A stretch of 39,907 bases of DNA. It comes from a virus. The stretch covers positions 1-39,907 of the IMG/VR virus record IMGVR_UViG_3300026097_000042. One strand, 5' to 3'. The notes under the pieces were generated by a model. That model ran no database searches and had not been told where the DNA came from. It saw only the letters and a list, made by a program, of their open reading frames with translations. The translations under genes and the position numbers were made by a program. Positions 22,301 to 31,700 of this stretch are shown here, piece after piece (positions within the stretch are counted from its first letter, which is position 1; each line of letters opens with the position of its first letter).

Positions 22301-23041
22301 ACCACAGAAAAATCTGAAACAAATAACGAACAAGGTGGGAGCGTTTCTTTAAGTCCAAGACTGGACAGAGTTATACCTAAAGGACAGCAGCTTGGACCGG
22401 AAAATTCTGCCAAACGTAGAATGGCAGAGCAATTCCATGACAGACTTATCAATTCAGAAGTTGACATGATAACCGCAAACATGCAAATTTGGGGAGATCC
22501 TTTTTATATTCCAATTGACACAGGAAATAATAGGGACGAAAGAGCAGGACCAAATGCAACCCAAAGCGGCAGCATGGATTACACTTATCATGAAGTTTGC
22601 TGTAATGTAAACTTCCTTACACCTTTGGATTATCCAAATAAACCCGGACATTTTGTAATGGATTTTCCGGAATTAGTTAGACCGTTTAGCGGATACTTTC
22701 AGATATTAGCAGTTACCAATTCATTTAGCGGTGGAAAATTTACCCAAGAACTTAAATTAGTTAGACGCCCTAGACAAACAGATAAAGAAACGGGCACCAA
22801 AGGAGTTACAGGAGGAACCACACTAGGAGGAAGTGCCGGCGATTTTGACGGCGTTTCCTTTGGCGGACGCGGTGACGGTAATGCAGAAGTGCAAGCCCGC
22901 AAAGAACAAGCCGCTAAAACTAGAAGGCAGACGCAGGCATCCCAACCCGACGTAACTGAAGAAAACTCTAGAGGAACTCGATACGAGCAACTGATCGCAA
23001 AGAAAAATAAGACCAAAGCAAGAGTGCAAGGACAGCAATGA
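19370..23041 (+). CDS. Large virion protein, probable baseplate hub component
   Basis: 1223 residues. The first ~470 are Asn/Ser/Gly-rich and look poorly ordered. A conserved domain at about 475-650 ('AEYFIDDLEIDVVIAPSQNTGVGVGTNITFNLIEPYSMGKFLEAIKLASEELGF...PFCLRIEFKGYDQYGKPV...RYFPIMINNVEFEVSGQGSTYGVSAVAYND') is typical of a virion protein family in marine T4-like phages. The segment at ~1040-1135 ('GDPFYIPIDTG...NFLTPLDYP...VMDFPELVRPFSGYFQILAVTNSFSGGKFTQELKLVRRPRQ') resembles hub proteins of the gp27/gpD type. Its place between gp53 and gp5 supports a hub role. The gp27 equivalence is inferred. It overlaps the next gene by ATGA. Confidence 0.6.
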   Translation: MSKRLPINSKFNVDNIGVDDINGWINTAESLARNSGYNTVGKFSTIRTVTKSVSEITDVLPATPRTDRSVANRQPGVVSNFPNYNRSVVNSADKIIQDLNQETGGSTGVIDSRGKTLSSAMGSVTDDDTGIEYDRKKENNGRASNAATSLSSNLSVVPRSFNDLNTAYTSPLTNAFDSGRNRFQDLVNGTLAKVDPNLEAAAAIGFAVATNEGGIKSLTKRSGSTAALVGILTGKVDSVTASQKIRQITYPERRRMSTTVSNVTRPFSEIDRDLSRAISNPIDALGRATGTDTRAIKLGTGIAKELGVFGSQPSIGPRNGSQNDRNYNTVLSSGNNFEQPSAVNDPRIQNIIGSKNAALISSGASNTDDPVQNLSVLGKSLADNYELDKTRVYDYSQKEVASFVGGDLDQINDRIKSEVAATEEELAGFSQPRGTIQKQAEALRSLGQPEKQGNDGSTKFGNQLAKYNTYNYVLTLGILNAEEFNNPKSLGERGFSQIIAKSGGGELEKRITTLEEDGLSRELGGTAHAEYFIDDLEIDVVIAPSQNTGVGVGTNITFNLIEPYSMGKFLEAIKLASEELGFKNFSKVPFCLRIEFKGYDQYGKPVADSSTIKPRYFPIMINNVEFEVSGQGSTYGVSAVAYNDVPHEDMINSVKTDVKSSGRLVHEVLENSLESVARNINSHVETLEEEKKIAGYDRVLILFPKDKKAIPEAVNGTGVNQQDLITVQDQETIRRGTTEKAEVDDPDTVQVNKENLFSSPPKVYKTLKAWSMNKNNVNELGLSPVAVDSNQPKGADFPSAAQSNDPETQINDPSKAETAPPVKSAVFQYEQGTRITEIIEDVLLSSQYAFDAPGEKREDGKKKWFKIETYTFIETDEKVEESIGRPRMTYVYSVIPYYPDEAKFQGTKEAPTNTKELKAVALKEYDYIYTGKNQDIIDFDINFNNAFFQLVMSDLNKGNSKPGNSTKGTEEQPEPALTTEKSETNNEQGGSVSLSPRLDRVIPKGQQLGPENSAKRRMAEQFHDRLINSEVDMITANMQIWGDPFYIPIDTGNNRDERAGPNATQSGSMDYTYHEVCCNVNFLTPLDYPNKPGHFVMDFPELVRPFSGYFQILAVTNSFSGGKFTQELKLVRRPRQTDKETGTKGVTGGTTLGGSAGDFDGVSFGGRGDGNAEVQARKEQAAKTRRQTQASQPDVTEENSRGTRYEQLIAKKNKTKARVQGQQ

Positions 23042-25422
23042 CAACTACAGTAGTAATTGCATTAGGAACAAATGATGACGAAACAACAACATCATTAACC
23101 ACAGAAAACATAACAAAAATAATAGAATCTCTTACCGTTAGAGGATACGAAACCTTTGTGGTTGTACCGCCTAACACTGAAGAATATTCTTCTCAAAACA
23201 GTGCAGTTGTGGCAGGTGCAACAGGCGCCACAGTATACGATATTACTGACAAATACAGCATACCAGAACCCAGACATTTAACAGCAGAAGCCGCCGCTGA
23301 AATACGAAATACATACCCGGATGCCTTGCTTGTTGGCGATCATAATGCAGTAAGAATAAACGGATTTAAGTCAACTGAAGTAGCAAAAACCACCAGCACA
23401 TCTGCAGACATATTGCGTCGAGTAGAAGAACAAATGCCCGACCCAACAGACGGTGTTACAGAAGATGCAAATAACGCTGTAACAATTACTCAGCAAGACA
23501 AACAGTTGCTGGATCTTGTAACCAAAACCAACTTAGCAGGTAACACTTATTACTCGTATTATCTTGCACAAAAAGAACCTAGACTAACTGAATGGACACT
23601 GGAACAGGTGCAGTTGTTTCAAGCAAGATTACTTAAACGAAGCGGCAAGTTAGGAACCAGCAGTGCAGTAGGCAAATATCAAATGATAAAGAGTGCACTC
23701 AAGAAAGCATACACCTATCTTGGCTTAGACCCAAAAAAAATTAGATTTACCGAAGAAATTCAAGATGCTTTGATGATTGCTAGGCTAGAAGACGTAAGAA
23801 AGCTTAAAGACTGGAAGGCAGGTAAAATGCCTGACAGTGATTTTTGTATACAACTAGCTATGGAATTTGATGCAGTGCCTGTTCCTAGACCCATACAGCC
23901 TAATGAAGTTAAGCAAGGCGTACCGCCCGTGGCTCTTATGAAAGGACAAAGTTTTTACAGCGGTGAATATATTTTCACAGAAGGGCACAACTTAGATTCA
24001 TTTTTGCAAACACTAAGTGATTTAAGAAAATCAGGACCTGGAAAAGTTTCAAAAGTTGATGTTACACTGGGAAGCAAAAACAGTGCAGCGCCACCTACTG
24101 GACGTTCTTACAAAAGAACTGCTGAAGTTGCAACAACTGGCGGTGACAGAGTATTAGGCGGCCGACGAGTTAATACTAACCCTAATGAAAAATTAAATTT
24201 ACCTGAAGCAGAAAATGTGTTTGAATATCAAAATGTGGATCCACAAGATGACAGGTATGATTTTAGAACAGGAAAGCAAGTTAAAGACGTAGGAATTAAC
24301 GAAACTAACCCTGTACTAGAAAAAGAAAATTACACTGTTAGCGGAAATGATCCTTTATTCAATGCAGGAAATGCGCCTGAATTTACTCCTGTTTCTGCTA
24401 CATCAATACCACCAAACAATACCATGGTAGATTATGAAACACAAGCACCTATAAATCCTACACAAGAACAAAAAGTAGAGTCAGCAAAAAAGATAGTGGA
24501 TGAACTTAAAACACAAGGCATTACAGATCAAAGAGAACAAGCAAATATTCTAGCAGTGGTGGAAAACACCAGTCGGTTAAGCCATCGCACAACCAAAGTT
24601 TATTCTGGAGTAACAAACACAACTATACGCAGTGACTTTGGGTCTAGAGTCGCAAGTTATTCAGACACAGAACTAACCAGCCTCAAACAAGATCCCGAAA
24701 CATTTTATGATGCAGTATATGACGATATCGGAGGCTATGAGTATAGAGGACGCGGATTTATACAGGTAACCGGTAGAGATAATTATGTAGAACTAGGCGA
24801 CAAACTCAATATAGATTTAGAAAACAATCCGGATCTTGCATTTGATGAAAACACAAGTGCAAAAATCACCGCAGATTTTTATGCAACTCAGGATAACAAA
24901 ATCAATTTAACCAGTACACGAAATTTGTATACAGCAACTAAAGGATACGATCCTTACATCACTACAGATCCAGTCTTGAGATCTAAAGGCATAAAAGATC
25001 TCAAGAGCATAGATGCACTATCTGATACTTGGTTTGCAGAATTAGAAAGACTAAATCCTACACAACCTCAGACAAATACCACAACAAGCTTTGTTCAGCT
25101 TGCCGACGGCGGACTAGAAGGAGTGTCAGACAAGCCTTTACCAACTGGCAGAAGTTTACCAAGTCCTAGCAACACTTTAGAAATTACCCAAAGTATCCAG
25201 GATGAAATAGATTCTGTGAATGACAGTGATTATAATGAATTATTAGCGGCTGAATATTTAGGTGAAACGGATACAGATATAATAGACATAACAACCGGTG
25301 CTTCATTAGGCAAAAAACCTAATCCTAGCAAGATTAAATATGATGTAAACGGAGATATATTTTACGATGATCCTGGATTTAAATTTGCAGGTAATGGAAG
25401 CGGAGCAATAACGAATGTATAG
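23038..25422 (+). CDS. Multi-domain cell-wall hydrolase of the baseplate region
   Basis: 794 residues with three enzyme-like parts. (1) Residues 1-110: 'VVIALGTNDDE' and 'IPEPRHLTAEAAAEI' resemble the GxND and His blocks of SGNH hydrolases, though the first (GDS) block is absent. (2) Residues ~155-285: 'SGKLGTSSAVGKYQMIKSALKKAYTYLGLDPKKIRFTEEIQDALMI' resembles lytic transglycosylases such as lambda R. (3) Residues ~480-650: 'YRGRGFIQVTGRDNYVELGDKLNIDLENNPDLAFD' (from residue 569) is the signature of GH19 chitinase/endolysin domains, with a candidate catalytic Glu509 in 'ILAVVENTSRL'. Linkers are Asn/Pro/Thr-rich. The gene is coupled to the hub gene (ATGA) and to gp5 (8-base overlap), so it is probably virion-borne. 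Activity is unproven. Confidence 0.75.
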   Translation: MTTTVVIALGTNDDETTTSLTTENITKIIESLTVRGYETFVVVPPNTEEYSSQNSAVVAGATGATVYDITDKYSIPEPRHLTAEAAAEIRNTYPDALLVGDHNAVRINGFKSTEVAKTTSTSADILRRVEEQMPDPTDGVTEDANNAVTITQQDKQLLDLVTKTNLAGNTYYSYYLAQKEPRLTEWTLEQVQLFQARLLKRSGKLGTSSAVGKYQMIKSALKKAYTYLGLDPKKIRFTEEIQDALMIARLEDVRKLKDWKAGKMPDSDFCIQLAMEFDAVPVPRPIQPNEVKQGVPPVALMKGQSFYSGEYIFTEGHNLDSFLQTLSDLRKSGPGKVSKVDVTLGSKNSAAPPTGRSYKRTAEVATTGGDRVLGGRRVNTNPNEKLNLPEAENVFEYQNVDPQDDRYDFRTGKQVKDVGINETNPVLEKENYTVSGNDPLFNAGNAPEFTPVSATSIPPNNTMVDYETQAPINPTQEQKVESAKKIVDELKTQGITDQREQANILAVVENTSRLSHRTTKVYSGVTNTTIRSDFGSRVASYSDTELTSLKQDPETFYDAVYDDIGGYEYRGRGFIQVTGRDNYVELGDKLNIDLENNPDLAFDENTSAKITADFYATQDNKINLTSTRNLYTATKGYDPYITTDPVLRSKGIKDLKSIDALSDTWFAELERLNPTQPQTNTTTSFVQLADGGLEGVSDKPLPTGRSLPSPSNTLEITQSIQDEIDSVNDSDYNELLAAEYLGETDTDIIDITTGASLGKKPNPSKIKYDVNGDIFYDDPGFKFAGNGSGAITNV

Positions 25423-28201
25423 TTATTCTAGAACCAGGGTTAAAGATGCACCTATAAGAGGATCAGGTCCTTACGAAGCAATGATAGTAAATCATCTTGA
25501 CCCTTATATGCAAGGCAGTTTAGAGGTAGAATTACTCAGACAAAGCAGTGCGGCTAATACTCCGGAACGCAGCGGACAGTTAGTTGTTGTGAAGTATCTA
25601 TCGCCGTTTTATGGAGTCACCCCTGCCAGCGGACTTAAAGAAAACGACGGTTATGAAAATACCCAAAAGAGTTATGGCTTCTGGGCTGTGCCACCAGACT
25701 TTGGCACACGAGTTTTAGTGATATTTGCTGAAGGCAATCCTGCATACGGATACTGGATAGGGTGTATCCAAGACAACAACATGAATTTCATGGTTCCAGA
25801 TGGCAGAGCAAGCACAACGGCTACCACTGATGCAACTCCTGGAGACTTACAAGGTAAGAAATTGCCTGTAGGCGAATATAACAAAAAACTAGAAACTGGC
25901 GCAAAAATTGATCCTAACTTTTTTGATAAACCATACAACAAAGATTTCACAGGTGTATTAACAGTTCAAGGACTGTTAGATGACGAAGCCCGCGGTACAA
26001 CCACAACAAGTTCTAGAAGGGAAGTGCCTAGTATGGTATTTGGCATGAGCACACCTGGACCACTTGACAAACGTAAAGGTGCGCCCAAGGCAAAGTACGG
26101 AGAAAGCATCGGCGGAGCAGACATACCATACAATCGTCTAGGTGGTTCCAGCTTTGTAATGGATGACGGAGATGACAAATTTATCCGTGCTACCCATGCA
26201 GAAGACGGTCCTCCTATATACATAAACCGTATAAGAAAAGAAGGCGGTGGCGACGAAACAATTCCCCAAAATGAATTAACCAGAATTCGCACACGAACAG
26301 GACATCAAATACTTTTACATAACTCAGAAGATTTAATCTACATAGGAAATTCACGCGGCACTGCATGGATTGAATTAACGTCAGATGGTAAAATAGATAT
26401 TCATGCACAAGACAGCATTTCTGTTATGAGTGACAATGATATAAACTTCACAGCAGAACGAGATTTTAATGTCGATGCTGGTAGAAATGTAAACATAAAA
26501 GCCAGTGCTCGTTGGAGTGATTTCAAGAGCGTTGAAGAAGATTTGGAAAGCGGCAGGGTACAGATAGAAAGTGCGTATAACACCAATTTACATGTTGGTA
26601 GAGATCACAAAGTCACTGTGAAAAGAGATAGACATTTGTATGTAGAAAATGAATATAAATCAAATGTAGGTGGTAGCATCAACATTGGCGGAGGCGGAGA
26701 CATGATGATGAAAACCGCCGGTAGCGTGCATACCAATGCCGGCGGTAGTGTGTTTACCACCAGTGACGGAAGCACACATAACATCACCGCAGGCAACGTC
26801 TATACCAAAGTGGAAGGTAAAATGCATGTGCGTGCTGGCGAAAGCATTCAAACTAACGCAGGCACAGATATTCACACCATTGCCGGCAACAACATGTACA
26901 CACGTACAATAACCGGAGCTATACATACCACCGCTGAAACAGCAGTTTTCAATGAAACTATTTTGGCAGAGCCCACAAACGGGGAAATATTAGGAATTCA
27001 CAACACCACACCGGCTGCAATGTTTTCTAATGCACTGCTAGGAATAAACAGCATCACACCTGCAGATATAAGGATGAAAGCAGATACTGAAATACATCTA
27101 CAAGGCGGTAGTTTAATTTCGGGAGATGCAAGCGAAGTGCATTGGAACAGTGGTAAAACTGTAGACGCACTTCCTGCGATTCCTGCAGAAGATCCTGTAC
27201 CAGCAGAATTTGCATTCCAAGCAGAAGATCCAAAGTCAGATGCCGAGCCGGTTAAGCCGCTACCCACAATCACATTGCCATATGTAATGCCAGGTGTGGA
27301 TCAACCTATACCATATCCTAGCATTCTTGCCAGAGCACCTCAGCACGAACCTTGGCCACATCATGAAAACTATAATCCGCTTCAATTTAAGAGGGACCAA
27401 ACTGACAGAGAAGCAACAGGAGCTCTTGTAACTGCTGATAGATTCCAAACTCCAGACACGTTCTTGAAAGGCAAAACCAACGGAGAAACCACTGTGCGTG
27501 TTATGGGTACAGGCGGTAATCTAAGTTCGCAAAATGTACCAGAAGAAGGTGACGGTTCTGGATCTGATTATAGAAACAGTGATAGTTTTGATGATTCTGC
27601 AGCTATAGGTGAAGGACAGGTTGATCCAAGATTAAAGAGCAAGTCTGAAATAAGTGGTGACACTGACTTCGGTGCTCCTGGCGTTGATAAAGAAGAATTA
27701 GTTTATGAAAATCGGAATGCCACCCGCAATCTTGCTTGTGATCCTATACTAGAAGAATTATTAATCAAAGTAGCTAAAGAATTACAAGTGAAAGTGCATA
27801 TCACCAGCGGCGGACAAATGCCTTATGATGAATGTATTGCACGTGGCGGATATAAAGCGCAGAATTCTAAGAAATGGTATGTGGGCGGCAAAGCTGTCAG
27901 AACAGGTTCTGTAAGACACGATGGCGGAGCAGCTTGTGACTTATACCTTACAAAAGACGGTATTCAAATCCCCAGCAACAATCCTATATTCAATAAGTTC
28001 GTGGAATTGTTTATGAAAAACGGCGGCCGAGCAGGAGGATCAAGTCCTTCGTATATGGGTCCTTATGTAATGCACCTTGATATTGTTGGTTCAGATAGAG
28101 GCGGTGGCGTTGTGTGGTTAAGCACTAGAGAATTTGAACGTGCACTGCGCAAAGGTCTATCACAGCAAACTGTACCGCTTCGTCCTGGTACGGTTGCCTA
28201 G
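25415..28201 (+). CDS. 5: Baseplate hub needle protein gp5 with C-terminal M15-like peptidase domain
   Basis: 928 residues. The N-terminal OB-fold region ('MIVNHLDPYMQGSLEVELL...YGFWAVPPDFGTRVLVIFAEGNPAYGYWIG') is the gp5/VgrG start. Residues ~330-520 are rich in repeats such as 'AGSVHTNAGGSVFTTSDGSTHNITAGNVYTKVEG', the octad pattern of the triple beta-helix needle. The T4 lysozyme domain that lies between these parts is not seen. Instead the C-terminal ~180 residues carry 'VHITSGGQMPYDECIARGGY...GSVRHDGGAACDLYL...YVMHLDIVG'. His835, Asp842 and His887 match the H-x6-D...H zinc pattern of M15 (D-Ala-D-Ala/endolysin) peptidases. It would thus cut peptide cross-links rather than glycan. Zinc binding is inferred. 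Confidence 0.85.
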   Translation: MYSYSRTRVKDAPIRGSGPYEAMIVNHLDPYMQGSLEVELLRQSSAANTPERSGQLVVVKYLSPFYGVTPASGLKENDGYENTQKSYGFWAVPPDFGTRVLVIFAEGNPAYGYWIGCIQDNNMNFMVPDGRASTTATTDATPGDLQGKKLPVGEYNKKLETGAKIDPNFFDKPYNKDFTGVLTVQGLLDDEARGTTTTSSRREVPSMVFGMSTPGPLDKRKGAPKAKYGESIGGADIPYNRLGGSSFVMDDGDDKFIRATHAEDGPPIYINRIRKEGGGDETIPQNELTRIRTRTGHQILLHNSEDLIYIGNSRGTAWIELTSDGKIDIHAQDSISVMSDNDINFTAERDFNVDAGRNVNIKASARWSDFKSVEEDLESGRVQIESAYNTNLHVGRDHKVTVKRDRHLYVENEYKSNVGGSINIGGGGDMMMKTAGSVHTNAGGSVFTTSDGSTHNITAGNVYTKVEGKMHVRAGESIQTNAGTDIHTIAGNNMYTRTITGAIHTTAETAVFNETILAEPTNGEILGIHNTTPAAMFSNALLGINSITPADIRMKADTEIHLQGGSLISGDASEVHWNSGKTVDALPAIPAEDPVPAEFAFQAEDPKSDAEPVKPLPTITLPYVMPGVDQPIPYPSILARAPQHEPWPHHENYNPLQFKRDQTDREATGALVTADRFQTPDTFLKGKTNGETTVRVMGTGGNLSSQNVPEEGDGSGSDYRNSDSFDDSAAIGEGQVDPRLKSKSEISGDTDFGAPGVDKEELVYENRNATRNLACDPILEELLIKVAKELQVKVHITSGGQMPYDECIARGGYKAQNSKKWYVGGKAVRTGSVRHDGGAACDLYLTKDGIQIPSNNPIFNKFVELFMKNGGRAGGSSPSYMGPYVMHLDIVGSDRGGGVVWLSTREFERALRKGLSQQTVPLRPGTVA

Positions 28202-28213
28202 GTAAATAGTACT

Positions 28214-28654
28214 ATGAGCACTTTAGAAAAAAATCTTTACAAAAGAATAATTGTTCCGGGCAAACCACAGCCTAATAAATCTGGTACAGCATATCGGGGT
28301 TTTTCTACACTTAACCCTAATTCTAAGGAATATGCTCTTTACGATTTTGAACTAGTCAAACAGGATCTAATAAATCACTTCCATATACGTCAGGGAGAAA
28401 AGTTAAGTGACCCCGAGTTTGGGACAATTATCTGGGACCTTCTATGGGAACCATTCACCGACGAAGTAAGAGATGCTATTCTTGATAATGTCACAGAAAT
28501 TTGTAATTATGATCCTAGACTGCAAGTCACACAAATTCTTGTTGACACCTATGAAAATGGCATAGAAGTCAATTGTTTTCTTACCTATGTTCCGTTCAAT
28601 CTTTCAGAACAACTACAGTTCAAATTTGACCAAGCAAATGCTCCAGTAAATTAA
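28214..28654 (+). CDS. 25: Baseplate wedge subunit gp25
   Basis: 146 residues (T4 gp25: 132) with the family core 'LYDFELVKQDLINHFHIRQGEKLSDPEFGTIIWDLLWEPFTDEVRDAILDNVTEICNYDPRLQVTQILV'. gp25 is a conserved sheath initiator and wedge component shared with contractile injection systems. It begins 12 bases after the gp5 stop and precedes gp6, the usual order. The gene is intact. Confidence 0.95.
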   Translation: MSTLEKNLYKRIIVPGKPQPNKSGTAYRGFSTLNPNSKEYALYDFELVKQDLINHFHIRQGEKLSDPEFGTIIWDLLWEPFTDEVRDAILDNVTEICNYDPRLQVTQILVDTYENGIEVNCFLTYVPFNLSEQLQFKFDQANAPVN

Positions 28655-28674
28655 ATGCTAGTTTAATTTTTGCT

Positions 28675-28682
28675 GATAAATA
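28675..28682 (+). promoter_or_regulatory. Late-promoter-like GATAAATA before gp6
   Basis: Seven of eight bases match TATAAATA, 24 bases before ATG 28707, in a 52-base gap. An AAGGA ribosome site follows eight bases before the ATG. Confidence 0.6.
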
Positions 28683-28706
28683 TCTTATATTATAAGGAAT
28701 ATCTAT

Positions 28707-31700
28707 ATGTCGTCTACTGATAGACAGTCAAGGTTGTTAGTAACTGAAGATTGGAAGAAAATTTATCAAAGTTTCAGAAATGCGGACTTCCAAAGCTACG
28801 ATTTTGACAACCTCCGCAGAACAATGATAAACTATCTTAGACAGAATTATCCTGAAGACTTTAACGACTACATTGAAAGCTCTGAGTATCTTGCACTCAT
28901 AGACCTTATCGCCTTCCTTGGACAAAACTTATCCTTCCGTGTAGATCTCAATGCTAGAGAAAATTTCCTTGAAACAGCAGAGCGCAGAGAAAGTGTGCTC
29001 AGACTGGCAAAACTTATTTCTTATAATCCTCATAGAAACAAGCCTGCAAACGGACTGTTAAAGTTTGACACTATTACAACAACAGAGTCTGTCAAAGACA
29101 GCACAGGAACTGATTTATCAGGCACCACCGTGTTATGGAACGACCGGGCTAATCCCAACTACTTCGAACAGTTTGTTAAGATTTTAAATGCAGCACTTCC
29201 TGCCAGCGGCGGCATAGGACGTCCTTTGAAAAATGCAAATATTCAAGGAGTCAGCACTGAACAATATAGATTTAACAGTCTAAACACAGATATTCCTGCA
29301 TACGGATTTAACAAAGATGTTGAAGGACTAACCACACGATTTGAAGTTGTAAGTACATCACTTGATGGGACCAGTATTGTAGAGGAACCGCCACTTCCAG
29401 GTAATAACCCTAGCTTCCTGTACAGAGACGACGGACAGGGAGCAGGTAGTTCAAACACAGGATTCTTCATGCATTTCCGTCAAGGAACTCTTGAAAGTGC
29501 AAACTTCACAGTTAACAAACCCATCCCAAATCAGGTAGTAGGAATTGATGCGGCAGATATCAATGACAGTGATATTTGGGTATACGGAACTGATTCTAAT
29601 GGGTTTGAAACAACCCTATGGACTAAACTGGACAGTGTGGAAGGCAACAACATAATTTATTCAAGCATTTTTGAAGACACAAAAAATGTTTATGCTGTGA
29701 GCACCAGAACAGACGACAGAATTAATTTGGTATTTTCAGACGGTGTGTTCGGCAATTTACCATCTGGCAGTTTTCGTATATATTATAGAACATCTGACAA
29801 TCGAAACATGGTTATAAATCCCAGTGCGCTTCAAAGCATTTCGGTTGAAATTCCTTATATCAGCAGAACAAACAAGCAAGAAGTTTTGACAATAGGGCTT
29901 AGCCTTAAAACAACAGTAAACAATTCCAGACCGAGCGAAACTAATTCGGACATCAAAGCAGATGCTCCTGCAACATACTACACACAAAACAGATTGATCA
30001 CAGCAGAGGATTATAATGTAGGACCTCTTGGTATTGATCAGGACATAATTAAAACCAAGACAGTTAACAGGATCAGCAGTGGCATAAGCAAATACCTAGA
30101 CTTAAAGGATCCTACAGGAAAATATTCAACAACCAGTTTGTTTGCCACGGACGGTGTATTGTACAAACAAGAGTTCGTGGAAAAAATAAATTTTGATTTT
30201 GTTACACAAGCAGATATTGAAGGTGTAATTTATACGGAAATAGAACCGTTAATTAACAGCAATACTGTTAAAGCATTTTATCAACAAAACTTCAATAGAA
30301 AAAATATTGAAGATCTAAATGCTACTTGGAGACAGGTTACAAACTCCACAAATAGAAGCACTGGTTATTTTCAAGAAATCCTAAACACTGCACAGCTATT
30401 CACAGCTGCTAACGGCACGCCTATTCAAGGTGCGGCAGTATATCCTGTTGCATCATATGCACAAAACAATTTAAGTTTCTTTGAAACCGGCGCACTTGTA
30501 AAATTTAAAGCGCCTAAAAATCAAAATCAAGTACAACAGTATTATCTAGAAGACGGAACATTAACCACTTTGGCAACTGCTCCCGGTGCAAGCCTTTATA
30601 ACTGGACAATAGTGCAATCAGTAAACAACGATGGAACTGCAATTGACGATAACGGATTTGGTCCAATTGTGTTTAATGACATTATTGCAGAAGGGTCTGT
30701 GTTGGTTGAGATACTTCCTAGATATACTCGCAGCATTTCTTCAGATATCAAGCGACAAATAGTAGATAGAGCATTTGCTTTTAGAGATTTTGGATTGCGT
30801 TACAGTCAAGAAGATCGCGAATGGAAGATTATAACCGCAGAAAATATTAATACCTATTCTGGATTTTCAAATCAAAATGCAGGAAACAACATCGGACAAA
30901 ATCTTGACTCTAGCTGGATTTTCTATTTTCAAACAGACGGTAGCAAATACACAGTGTCCTATAGGAATCTAAGGTATGTATTTGAAAGTGCCGACGAAGT
31001 AAAATTCTTTTTCGACAGTGCTGATAAAATATATGATCCTAAAACAGGACAAGTACAAAAAGACGTAATTAAGGTTCTAAATATTAATACTCGTCCTAAT
31101 GCAACACAGCCTTTCAATAAAGACTTTGACTGGAGTATTTCTGATGCATACAAAGATGCAGGCGGATACAACGACACTCGTAAAATTCAGTTGGCCCTGT
31201 TTGACAAAGACGATGACGGCATTGCTGACAATCCGGATATATTCAAAGACATAGTAGACGAGTTTAATGTTCCTCTTGATAAAAGATTTATATTCCAACA
31301 GAGATATGCAACTTCTGACGGAGTAGACGATTATCGATATTTTGACAATTCTGACAACACTGTTAAAATCAGACAAAATGAAAAAGATCCTATTAACCCT
31401 AGTGTTGAGTCAGAAGGACAAGTATTCTATTTTTCAGATTTTGATTTGTTCAAAGTGCTGAATAAGTCGCAAAATAATATGACAGTGACAACCGATTATC
31501 GTGCATTTGTAGGCAGAGATAAATTAAAGTTCCAATATGTTCATGTAGCCGATCAAAACTACAGAATTGATCCGAGCAGAAGCAATATAATGGATACATA
31601 TCTGTTAACAAAAAGTTATGACAGTCTAATGAGACAATTCCTGGACGGTGGCATAACTGAAAAACCATTGCCACCTAGCACAGATGAACTATTTTCAACC

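Noticed and set aside
28201-28213. GTAAATA before gp25 as a late promoter
   Set aside because: A start site from this box would fall at or after the ATG, and only a partial match is present. gp25 is more likely read from the upstream operon.
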